DNA of 64,000 bases from Lamellibrachia columna (Eukaryota > Annelida > Polychaeta > Sabellida > Siboglinidae). The stretch is from NCBI GenBank assembly GCA_963662155.1, contig OY759269.1, forward strand, positions 6,615,855 through 6,679,854, in the 5' to 3' direction. The translations under genes and the position numbers were made by a program. Below, piece by piece: positions 54,648-64,000 of the stretch; within the stretch, counting starts at the first letter, position 1, and the number at the start of each line of letters is the position of its first letter. The notes under the pieces were generated by a model, which saw only the letters and a program-made list of their open reading frames with translations, was not told where the DNA came from and ran no database searches.

Positions 54648-55880
54648 ATGCAAAGAACTAGATATACAAATGAACAGGCTTTTGCTGATGTAATGAATGA
54701 TTTTTACAGACGTTTTGATACTCAGGACTCTTCCAGTAAATGTGATTCTGTGCTCAGCGATGTGTTTGTCAGTAATACCAATAGGCTTGAAATTTATGTA
54801 GATGTTGTTACTAAAGTCTTCCAACATGTATGTAGTAGAAAAGCAACTGGTCCTGATGGCATTCCAGCTTTTTTATTGAAAACATTTGCTGAGGAGCTGG
54901 CATCAGCTTGGTGCCCCATATTCCAAATTTCGGTCGATAGCCACAGGGTACCAATACTCTGGAAAACCTCATATATTACTTCTGTACCAAAGATAATTTG
55001 CCCAAAAGAAAACAATGATTACAGACCTGTTGCACTTACATCAATTGTCATGAAATGTTTGGAATGCTTAGTGGCTTGTAAATTGAGGTTAGACGTTCAG
55101 GACTATCTTGACCCATGCCAATATGCCTACAGGCAGGGCAGAGGAACATATGATGCTGTCAACACTGTTGTCCATTTAATTTTGAAACACTTAGACAAGC
55201 CCAAGGCTTATGCTAGACTATTGTTTATAGACTTTAGCTTGGCTTTTAAACTTATCCAACCTCACACCCTGCTCAGTAAGCTGAAACAAATGAATGTCAA
55301 TCCATATATCATCAAGTGGTATTATTCTTTTCTAACAGACATAGTGCAGCTTGTTAAAGGAAATCAGACTCTCCTAAACTGTGGTAACAAATATCGGTGC
55401 ACCCCAAGGTTGTGTCAGTTTGCCGATTTTGTACTTTCTATATACAAATAACTGTACCAGCAGCAGTACTAACAACTACATAATAAAATTTTCTGATGAT
55501 TCGGCTATTCTTAGTCTGTTACATGCCGATTCTGACATCAGTATGTACACTTCTGAAATTGAAAGCTTTGTACATTGGTGTGACAACAACCACCTCAAAC
55601 TCAAGAGATGATTTTTGATGCTAAATGTATTGTTGCTATCACTTGCCTGTTGTTATCCATGGTGAAGAAATTACCCAGATCGGTCAGTACAAATACGTAG
55701 GTGTCCATCTTGATAACAAACTTAGCTGGAATGTCCATGTTCACAGTGTGTGCTCCAAAGTCCACCAGCGGTGGAGTTGGCAACTGGATCATACTTATGA
55801 AACATAACAGTTAAAACTTATCTATTGCAGCTTCCTAGTGTATCGGGCACGACATTTCCTCGCAGTAATAGAAGCAAAGA
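54648..55880 (+). mobile_element. Second LINE fragment, FSDD-type RT
   Basis: KATGPDGIPAFLLKTFAEEL and NDYRPVALTSIVMKCLE (fingers), LLFIDFSLAFKLIQPHTLL (motif A), then after a shift near 55380 GAPQGCVSLPILYFLYTNN (motif B) and KFSDDSAIL (motif C), WCDNNHLKLK, and after another shift near 55610 QYKYVGVHLDNKLSWN. The GAPQG/FSDDSA wording is typical of a LINE group abundant in fishes and invertebrates (L2-like by my reading). Decayed: at least two frameshifts and truncation at both ends. Confidence 0.8.
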
Positions 55881-56390
55881 TTTGCCACTGAAGACAAACA
55901 GCAAAGGGCACACTGTGTAAGCATAGCTTGTATACATTGTTGTTAGACACAACAATAATGACATTCCATTACAGCACAAATAGTGATTATCACGGATTAT
56001 GTTTCTACTTAGCCCCTTGGGTTAGTTAGTATTTTGTAAAGAAGACTACATAGTGATTAAAACAATGTTTCAGATGGCTGTTTACACAAAGAAAGAAACA
56101 TCATTCACATATGTTAATATTTCCAATGGGAGGTTTATTGCATTGCAATACAAAACCAGTAATACAGTGCAAAATAAAAACATCATGTGCATATAATGTT
56201 ATGTATGTGCATTCATATCCAGTATTTTCAACGACATTACATTTGTGTTAAATCATTTAGCTATTTATGTTGAAACTGTACATAGCACCAGCATGTGGAA
56301 TGGAGAATGTCTTGCAAATGCCATCCTACCTAACAAAGAGTTATTAATTGTTGTAGAACACATCATTAAGTTTGTTTGTTAATTTACAGT
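55881..56390. other. No feature recognised
   Basis: AT-rich; ends in the acceptor-like TTAATTTACAG at 56390. Confidence 0.4.
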
Positions 56391-56630
56391 TACCACAAGG
56401 TATTCAACAAAAGAGGGAAAAACTGGACAATTGTGCCAGAGCGGCAGTTGAAACATTATGAGTACATTGTCAGCCTGCAGGAGACAATCATCTGTGCCTG
56501 CATAGAAGATGAATTGCCCAAAGCCAGGAAGCGTGGCATCAAGCCTGACAATCCCAGAAACATTGCACCCAACATCGCAACAGTGCCTGCTCCACCAACA
56601 TCTGAGCTAGTTGCCAGGCATCGTACTTGA
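56391..56630 (+). CDS. Possible plus-strand terminal exon, unidentified
   Basis: After TTTACAG the frame reads YHKVFNKRGKNWTIVPERQL, then HYEYIVSLQETIICACIEDE and a Pro/Arg-rich end (KARKRGIKPDNPRNIAPNIA), stop at 56628-56630. The composition suggests a real protein, possibly the C-terminus of a DNA-transposon-related protein, but no family is certain. It would run toward the minus-strand gene below. Confidence 0.35.
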   Translation, partial: YHKVFNKRGKNWTIVPERQLKHYEYIVSLQETIICACIEDELPKARKRGIKPDNPRNIAPNIATVPAPPTSELVARHRT

Positions 56631-56869
56631 TTTACAAAGACTTAACCGTGTCGTTGACATTAGTTCCCAACGTAATGGAGAGAAGCAAGGTAGGAACAGG
56701 TAACCAACGTGCCATTTAACCTGTGTATTTGTTGTGTAATATCAAACAATTCAAAAGTAAACATTTTTATGAAAGCACTGTGGTTTCAAAACTGTCATGT
56801 CTTTATAATGTTTCTGGATAATTTTTCACAAAGCGTATGAATGTGCATTCAAGTTTTACAAGTAATTAC

Positions 56870-57115
56870 TTAACCTAATCTATGAACTTTGAACCCAGTG
56901 TATTGTCCATTTTCACTTGGAAATGTCTGTCTAATTTGCCACACACAACGGCGGTTACCTATTCCCAGCTTGCCGTGTCGCCACAGAACAAACTGGTGGT
57001 ATGCATAATGCCGCATAGCATCATTGTCCCTTCGTGCTGGCACACCAAACACGTCAGCTCTGTAACGTCCCACCATTGTCAACACTGTAGGGTCTAGTAC
57101 CAGTAAATCCATTTC
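56870..57115 (-). CDS. Last exon with P2X7 C-terminal-like domain
   Basis: The minus-strand exon follows TATTTTCGACAG and ends at a stop (56870-56872). It encodes 81 residues, EMDLLVLDPTVLTMVGRYRA, then YAYHQFVLWRHGKLGIGNRR, CVWQIRQTFPSENGQYTGFK. The pattern of AYRQFxLWRxGxLGxGNRxxxPxCxxxxIRxxxPxxxGxYxGF is that of the cytoplasmic C-terminal domain first known from the P2X7 receptor. In many invertebrates this domain also occurs in non-channel proteins. Earlier Cys-rich parts of the domain should lie in an upstream exon that I could not place. The frame is intact. Confidence 0.75.
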   Translation of the reverse strand, partial: EMDLLVLDPTVLTMVGRYRADVFGVPARRDNDAMRHYAYHQFVLWRHGKLGIGNRRCVWQIRQTFPSENGQYTGFKVHRLG

Positions 57116-58364
57116 CTGTCGAAAATATATAATTATCATTAAATTTTAGGCATTTTAACTGTACTGTTTGCATAAAATGACAGGTTATTATGCATGTGTG
57201 GTTACATGAATACATACATATATGCATAATAATTGCCACAAGATGCCATATATATTATATTATGAGAATATTATATTCATTGTAGGTCTGATTTGTTGTA
57301 ACAGTTGCAAATAATGTTGATATGAAAATAAGATATAAGTCAAACACTCAACAGCATATTCTGTGCCAGAGACATAATGCTACTAAACAGGGTCAGAGTC
57401 ATTAAGAGTGTTCATTGTGATCAGTATAATGTGTTTGTTATAATTTGTATTATCATCTTGTCACTAGGTATGTGTATAATTTATAATTCTTCGTTATCAT
57501 TTTCATTAACAATCACATATCAAACCATGTTGCAGCATGGAAAACTTTGTAGTAGACATGACGGTTTAACAAAACGCAAACAAAGAAAGAGTGATGCTTG
57601 ACAGTTGTCTGCTGATGTAACACAGTCTGGTTATCCCATACTGTTCTGTTGTTGCTTCATGGACAGCTGATTATATTTGTTCAGTAGTTCTTAATGAGAT
57701 CAGTTGGTCAGAGCCAATGATGTACATTCTGTAAGAAAGTTGGTATAATAAGGTGTTTGTGTTTGTTCAAGCATTGTCCAGGATGAAAGGGCAGGTAGCT
57801 GCAATGATTGATTTAGATTTGCTTAGTGCTGGTCAGTATTCATGTTGGTCCACTGCTGTAAGTGTGTAACCCTTATCCATTACTTGATCACCAATGAGTG
57901 AATGGCTTAAATGGCAAGCCTGTGGAGCATGTCCTCATATACTTGTGTACAAAAAAGTTGTGTAGGGAATTTAATTAAAAGTATGCTTCAAAGTAGGCTT
58001 CATAGGAAATTTTAGGCATTCAACAGTGACTGACTGTCAGTGTCTCCTATAATGTATACTCCACGGTGAAACTCATTGAAACATCAAAAAGCCTGGAGAA
58101 TCTCGTGGAATCTGGTATTTCCTCCTAAATGGTGACAACATAATTAAATAACCTGATGGCATGATGATAATTATTTTTCATCACGGGTTAATTATCATTA
58201 TGTGAATTTAAAATCAATTATTTTCGTTATAATTATGTAATTAACACAATAATTATCATTTCTTTATCATCATAATGACTCCAACCCTGCTACTAAACTG
58301 ATTTGTAGTAAGAAAATTTGTAACTTCAGAAAATTATGTTCAATACAGTACACAAGTAGTTGGG
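57116..58364. other. Intron-like, nothing recognised
   Basis: AT-rich with no exon supported. A Cys-rich exon of the P2X7-like domain is expected between here and 60 kb on the minus strand. Confidence 0.4.
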
Positions 58365-58560
58365 GTGGCAGAAAGTGCGAGGTTAGTCTTAAAAATGGGT
58401 GAAAGGTTAAATCTAAAAAAAATGGTGGGAGGTGGTAGATTGGATAGGAAATTGACTCTAAAAAATGGTAGGAGGTGGGAGTTTGGGTGAAAGGTTGGAC
58501 CCACAAACAGATGGGAGATGGGAAGTTGGCCCCAAAAACAGGTGATTAGGAGATTGAGAC
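58365..58560. repeat. Short degenerate G/A-rich tandem repeat
   Basis: Four to five imperfect units of about 40 bases such as AAATGGTGGGAGGTGGTAGA and ATTGGATAGGAAATTGACTC. It lies directly downstream (minus sense) of the exon candidate at 58587-58769. Confidence 0.7.
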
Positions 58561-58586
58561 CGCTGCCACACACCTTCTTGTATTAC

Positions 58587-58769
58587 TTATAGGTCGAAGG
58601 CTGAAACATTTGTCAGACTGCATGTTGCAGCATAATCGTTCGACATCGCTGGTAATTTCTTGACAATGAACAATTTGGAGCAACCGCACTTCCCACTGTT
58701 CTTGGTGTATTTTGCCTCATAATATCGCAGCCCTTTTGCCTCCTGCTCAGTCAAGGCACTGATGTCAGC
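58587..58769 (-). CDS. Possible exon of the minus-strand gene
   Basis: After GTCATCCTTCCAG (minus sense) the frame is ADISALTEQEAKGLRYYEAK, then NSGKCGCSKLFIVKK and NDYAATCSLTNVSAFDL. It then meets TAA at the position of a possible donor (TATAA|GTAATA). Phase 0 at its start fits the exon at 60023-60241. The Cys-x-Cys is suggestive, but the usual P2X7-type zinc motif is not clear, so membership is tentative. Confidence 0.35.
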   Translation of the reverse strand, partial: ADISALTEQEAKGLRYYEAKYTKNSGKCGCSKLFIVKKLPAMSNDYAATCSLTNVSAFDL

Positions 58770-60022
58770 CTGGAAGGATGACGAAGAAGAGGTGCCACCA
58801 AGTAAAATTGCTCTAAAAAATTGTAAATGTACTGGTTTCGTTGATTTGTGGGTGGTATGTGAAAATCGGACGCTGGGGGCCTCGCTCAATGGTTGTGGTG
58901 TGTGGAATTTTTTTTATTTTACGTTGCATGTATTCATTCTGGTGCTTTTCAAAGTGAAATGATGGTGTGCAGGTACATCTGGATTAAAAATGAGTAAACA
59001 TATTTTTTTGCGGTTTGCTATTACATTTTGTTGCTAGTACATTTTGGCTTGAAAGCAGGTTGTAAAAATGCTGAAAAAGCTGTTCAACTGCCAAAGTGGT
59101 ACACTTGGCATATCTGCATATTCTTTCACGTACACGACACACAGGTATTGCTGCTGTTGCAAAGGGTTGCAGGGATACTATATGCACTTATTATTGTCTA
59201 TAATATTTGGCTCAGAACTTTACATGTTGATCAACACATGAAATCATCACCATTGATGTTGTATGTATATTATAATAAAAAGTGTTTTAATTGTTTGTAA
59301 ACTATGCGACAACTATTCTACATGTTGTTTCCTGTATTTTCTTGCATAATTATATTGACTAATAATATTACTACCTATCACTGAGTGATTGGGGCTGTAA
59401 TTATATGCATTATATTATCAAATATGCATTTGTCATATACGTGACATACAGATGTCATGTAGTGTTGTTAAAATAAATTAATGTCATGCAGGGGTCCACA
59501 TCATGTAAATGATCTCCATCTCCCTTAACCTTTGTACAATACAGACAGCTTAAGTTCAGTCAATGTAATCTGGCTACATCTATCGCGTAGATATTTATCA
59601 AATAGGTGTCATGTAGATGACACAAAGTTCATAATTATGTATACCGGTACATATAGAATGCATTGTGCTAGATCCATGTCACAGTAATACTGTACAATTC
59701 ATTCAACATAATGACACTTAAGTTCATTTAATAATTTTAAAGCATGTTTCTCACACCTTGTTAGATGTACTTGTAATATGTTATGCTAATGAATTAAATC
59801 CTTAATTATGGTTAATTAGGATAATGATGTAAAAATTCAGTTGTACCGGGTACATATAATTTTCAGTTATTACACTTCATAATTAATTTGATATAATTTA
59901 TGTCACTGCAGTTTATTGCATGCATAAAAATACCACAAATGAGGCTAAACAATAATATAGAGACCTTTATCAGCTGCATTTGTTTACTACAATTGTGTAA
60001 TTCCATATAAATACAATTTTAC
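58770..60022. other. Intron-like, nothing recognised
   Basis: AT-rich sequence with no supported exon or RNA gene. Confidence 0.4.
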
Positions 60023-60241
60023 CTGTAGTCTCTCCTTTTTCTGGCTTCTCAGTTTCCTCATGCGTGCACAGTCTTCTCTGTTCAGTGTAACTAGACTTGC
60101 TCTGCCACGTCGACGCCTCCTGCCACCCATTCCTCTCGATGCACTCTCCCCTCTTTTTGCACCGCTTCCTCTTCATGCACCCCTTCTTTTCATGCCACCT
60201 CTTTCTCTTCCTGCATTTCTTTCCTCAGAACCATTGAAACT
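60023..60241 (-). pseudogene. Arginine-rich exon with one in-frame stop
   Basis: A 219-base minus-strand exon (73 codons, phase 0 at both ends) between TTTCACCCACAG and GTAAAA. Text: SFNGSEERNAGRERGGMKRR, GA, stop, RGSGAKRGESASRGMGGRRR, then NREDCARMRKLRSQKKERLQ. The TGA at 60173-60175 is one transition from CGA (Arg), which would fit the surroundings. Arg/Gly-rich N-terminal parts are common in P2X7-domain proteins of invertebrates. The stop could be a null allele, a pseudogene mark or an error. Confidence 0.5.
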
Positions 60242-61493
60242 CTGTGGGTGAAAGGATGTGATGTTGCTAAATTTGCGTTTATAACCAATACAGTTTATGA
60301 CATACATTTTATCACTACTTTAGAAAACAATTATTGACATTGTTTGCTGCATTATAAACAAGGAAAAGTTTACCGTGGTGGCCGGGACACACAAATGCAA
60401 CAGTTTTCACAGAAGATCGTGGCACTCAAGAAAATAAAATGTGCTGCTTTTAGAACAGTTATGCGCGAAAGAATCGCCAGTCTTATTCCGCGAAATGGGA
60501 ACCGAAATCGAATGCATGCAAACCAAAACAACTTCAAAAACTATTACGACATATAGACACTTATTATATATGGTTTAACCAACAATATGTAGGCTGTGGG
60601 TGGTAAGCTTATGCTTAAATTAGGAATAGACCACTGTAAAGCACATTTGAAGATAAAATTGCATTTATTACAGTTTAACTACTAAAATTATATAAAACCA
60701 AGTTTCTCAGTCCTTGCACAATTTACACTACTGATCTAACTTCAGTACCTCATCAAAGTATAAAATGTCAACCAACAGTTCAAAATACAACCGAAAGTAA
60801 GAGCGTTAAGATCAACAATAAAATGTGGAAGAACAGATGATATTAAACATGATAATAAAGACGACTCAAAATACGACTGAAAAGACGACCGAAAAGACGA
60901 CTAAATATAAGACTTAAAATAATACCCATATACATGCACAATTTATCCTTGTCTCATGTATATCACATCTTATAACATATTAACTATAACAGTAGCACCA
61001 CTAAACATGATCAAAACTTAACTTTCTAAAGGGTTCTGTACATTTACCAGCTACTGACTGCAAGTGGTCAAAATCTCATTAAGCCCTGTTGGGCATTCAC
61101 TAACTACATTCTCTAAATTACATTACATTACCCTGGGTGCTGCCATCATGTGGTGGGTAACTAAACTAAACGAACAGACAAGTGACTGTCACAAATAGAC
61201 CGTATACACGAAACAGGCCTTACACGTACGTCTTTTCTGGTATTAGATGATTACATGTAGGTCCCTAATTACGCTAGTAATACGATATAGGTAATAGGCA
61301 ACGGCACGCTCGAGACGAACATAAATTATAATCGGACAAATCAAATGTACGAATAATATAGAATGCTTTTTGACGGACACAGCTTGTTGATAACAATCAT
61401 TGATTGATTGAAATGAAACAATTCTCAAACGAAGGTAATTTCTCAGACACAGTGACAAACGGAATATTTACGACAATTTGTGCTATAACGTAC
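60242..61493. other. Intron-like, nothing recognised
   Basis: Contains a short GAC-rich run (AAAGACGACCGAAAAGACGA near 60880). The plus-strand frame at 60344-60556 has no motif. Confidence 0.4.
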
Positions 61494-61535
61494 CTCCAAC
61501 TCCGTTGACGAACCATTTGTTACTATGGAAGCCAT
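61494..61535 (-). CDS. Candidate first coding exon of the minus-strand gene
   Basis: The minus strand gives AACATGG context, then MASIVTNGSSTELE and the donor GTACGT at 61493. It ends in phase 0 and would join without a stop to the phase-0 start of the arginine-rich exon (E-S-F-N-G). Fourteen codons are weak evidence on their own; start context, donor and phase agree. Confidence 0.4.
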
Positions 61536-62549
61536 GTTGCTTATCAGTGACAGGCGCTGACATAATACAAGCTCCGCCTTCTCGGGTCGCGACCTTCTCG
61601 GAACTTGCCGAAAACTGTTCGGGAAGTGCACTGACCAGCGACGTCGAGTGTTGTAAGCGTCGATTTAAAAATTGCGTCTTCTTCATTTCGACACGTTTGG
61701 CCGGTCGGCATATGTTACAGTATATATAATTTACACTAAATAACACCATTTTATAATAAACAAATTTGTTTTACGAACCCCTACCGTACCTTTACTAACA
61801 ATATATACTATAAAGTTATGTTTACTATTATTAATATGTACATATGTTACTTTGTCTTTGATATTGGGGGAAAGTGATTAATAAGTAATACATAGCGCCT
61901 TATAAGTCCTATGCCATGGCTATGACTTCAGGCTCAGCTATGCCTATGTCTATGTCATAGACTAGCTATGACTATAAATTAGTATAAAATATTATATGTC
62001 CCTTCACTCAGTCTCAGAGACAGAGGCAGCAGCAGCGTGTTGAATAAAATTTCACTTCACTTCACTTTCTCCCTTTCCATTTGAATTACATACATTTGAT
62101 GTGTATGTGTATATGTTGTAAATTTCTATTTTCATTTGGAAATAACGAACTGATTTTATTTGAATCGATGTTTACACTGATGTTTACGGTGGGAAACTCC
62201 TGGCCCTGGGGATTCTTAATCGAGGCTAGGGGATTCCCTTCTTCCTTGACGCATGCGCGAGTGACGTCAGGCTTGAGACGACGTGTATGGTACCCAGCTC
62301 TTCCCGCGGGAATGTCAATTTTCTACAGGATCGATCCATTATATCCGCTTGAATACGTTTATCAGCATGGCGCCAGTAGTGTTGCAACATGTAGTTTCTT
62401 TTAGCTCCCAGGTAAGTGAATGTTCCACTGCGAAGGTAAAACATTTTCGATAAATCCCACAAATGGAGTGACAACTGATTGTCAATGAGTGAATGACGTG
62501 ATCACGGTGATGTTAAAACAGTCACGACAGAACACCTTACGCCTACACT
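61536..62549. other. No gene recognised; possible promoter region of the minus-strand gene
   Basis: Overlapping frames at 61443-61749 have no motif. A CTATG-rich run (TATGCCTATGTCTATGTC near 61945) and TTCACTTCACTTCAC near 62050 are simple repeats. No TATA box could be tied to the minus-strand start. Confidence 0.35.
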
Positions 62550-63145
62550 TACACTTACAAATAATGAGCATTTGTAAGGTTAGAAATAAGCCTTTTATAG
62601 TTTGCCAATATCTTAACCCAGTTTTTGTCTATTCTATTTTTTTAATGTTAGTAGAGGGTGCAGATATAATGTTGGACAAGGAATTCCATACATCCACCAC
62701 TGACACCGAGACAGTCCACTCTCAGTGACTCTGTCTCTGAGTTTGACTGAAAAATCGGCGTCTGCATAGCTTCATACATTGTTGTTTGCTTATTTTTTTA
62801 CTGTGGCCTCTGATGTTATTTAGATTAATGTTAAAACAACTGATCTGGGTCTATGTTCTCTTTCCCAGTTAACAACTTAAAAGTTTCAGTTAAACCTCCT
62901 TGTAATCTCTGTTCTTCAAGTTTATAACCTTAATAAAGTTTTAGTTGTGTTAATCTTTTGTCATATGTAATTGTAAATTCTTTTAATCCTATTACCAGTT
63001 AAGCAGTTTTGTTGCCCTGTTTTGTACTTTCTCAAGCAATATTCTAGATGTGGTCTAATATATGTATTGTAAACAATGTTGAACGTTTCACTGTCAAAGT
63101 GAATAAATGCTCTCTTTACTGAACGCAAAACTGTAATATTTTGTA
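62550..63145 (-). mobile_element. CR1-group LINE, C-terminal remnant
   Basis: Minus strand: VKRAFIHFDSETFNIVYNTY, IRPHLEYCL, KVQNRATKLL, then LEEQRLQGGLTETFKLLTGK and ENIDPDQLF, then VDVWNSLSNIISAPSTN in other frames. This is the order of a CR1 C-terminus (VRPHLEYC, VQRRATKL, LExRRLRGDLIExFK, NDWNSLP). Many stops; an old copy. Confidence 0.7.
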
Positions 63146-63859
63146 TGTTATTGAAAAGTGTACCTTTCAGTTTTAATGATATTTATTCCAAATTGGGTCT
63201 TTGCACTTTCTGTATCTCTGCGATACTCGCCAGAACATTTGTTACTGCAATGACATCGATAACAACAACTGATGGATGGTTCTGTGGTATATCTCTGGCG
63301 CACACGAAACTCCAAATGGAAGTTGTAGGTATCGGTACCTGCCAAATGGAGTGTTGAATGTGCAGAGTTTCGAGCTGTCTTCATCCAGTGTTAATTGCCA
63401 AAATTCTTGGATGCAGTCGATCTTTAAGAAATATTTCCCTCATGACATTTTTGCCATAATCTCTTCTCATGTTGGAAGTTTGAAGTGTTCTCTTCTAATT
63501 GCTTTATTCAAATTTCGTGGATCTAAGCATACTTGCTTTGCGCGATTTCGCATTCCCGTGTGTGCTACTCTGACGTCTGTGCGCATCAACCATACGCACT
63601 CTGACATCAGTTGAACAGCAAACCCTACGCAAACCCTACTCACTCTGATGTCAGTTGCACAGCAATGCTACGCACTCTGACGCCCATGCACCATTTTATC
63701 ACCACTGTTGGGAAATAAATAAATAAAACTGCACGTGAAAGGCTGAACATGATGCTTGTCCAAGTCCCAGTATGTCAAAATACAGAAGTTTTTGGTCTGA
63801 TTATTTTCAATGAAATTGAATTTTAGTGCTATTGAAATGTTAAATTGTAATAGCAAAGT
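63146..63859. other. No gene recognised
   Basis: Short imperfect direct repeats of TACGCACTCTGACATC type near 63590-63690. Open frames up to 112 codons (63276-63614) lack motifs. Confidence 0.4.
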
Positions 63860-64000
63860 AACAGCTCAATTACTATTCCTTTGCTTTTTATTACTATTAC
63901 ATTGTGTTCTGTTCCATCAATTACAATTACTATTACTTGAACAATTGTAATTGTTACTATTACATATTACTATTACCCCAGGCCTGGCACACGCTTTCGC
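63860..64000. repeat. AT-rich ATTAC-type repeat, runs off the window
   Basis: Dense ATTAC/TATTAC units with the internal inverted pair CAATTACAATTAC and GTAATTG, ending ATTACCCCAGGCCTGGCACA. The end word resembles the reverse of the edge of the insert at 36322, suggesting two members of one family of AT-ended elements. Confidence 0.5.

Overview
The window looks like an intron-rich, AT-rich metazoan nuclear genome, most likely a marine invertebrate. The reasons are the many clades of non-LTR retrotransposons, a Gypsy-type LTR element, tRNA-derived SINEs, long TA, TG and TCCC microsatellites, GT-AG exon fragments, a KCTD3/SHKBP1-like gene array and a P2X7 C-terminal-like domain gene. Nothing prokaryotic is present. 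No complete host gene lies in the window. The species cannot be named from the sequence alone.

Layout. 1-3.7 kb holds a decayed LINE (family A, +) and a 5'-truncated LINE of another family (B, -). 3.7-7.28 kb is a broken Gypsy-like element (LTR, primer site, gag, protease, RT, RNase H, integrase start) that has lost its RT core. 7.28-12.02 kb is bounded by long inverted repeats containing TG/CA microsatellites, and a younger family A LINE with an intact RT frame sits inside it. A LINE ORF1 lies at 12.9 kb. 14-26 kb and 32.8-34.1 kb carry repeated, mostly broken copies of one segment. It contains exons of a KCTD3/SHKBP1-like WD-repeat gene, an RTE-like LINE fragment and a downstream repeat R1. 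I call the copies units I, II and III; an isolated R1 at 12.2 kb may be the stub of a fourth.

34.7-38.1 kb holds exons of an unidentified gene. Its splice junctions are flanked by tandem arrays whose units begin or end at the splice site. 38.8-44.7 kb is one CR1-like LINE (C, with a PHD-type ORF1) split by a nearly full-length CR1-like LINE (D, with an SGNH-esterase-type ORF1 and an intact 531-residue RT frame). 45.6-46.2 kb is a 27-bp minisatellite. 47.2-47.8 kb has further exon-like pieces. 48.1-50.6 kb is a long family B LINE (-), and 52.4-55.9 kb holds two more LINE fragments (+).

56.4-61.5 kb appears to contain a minus-strand gene. Its last exon encodes a P2X7 C-terminal-like domain, with an arginine-rich exon and a possible first exon upstream. 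The last 3 kb holds a CR1 remnant and AT-rich repeat ends.

The least ordinary signal is repeated growth of tandem repeats exactly at exon/intron borders: at the KCTD3-like donor and at three junctions of the unidentified gene. Other notable points are the ordered history readable in the KCTD3-like duplications, an inverted segment between TA arrays inside a LINE RT frame, and a 54-bp near-perfect palindrome inside a LINE endonuclease frame.
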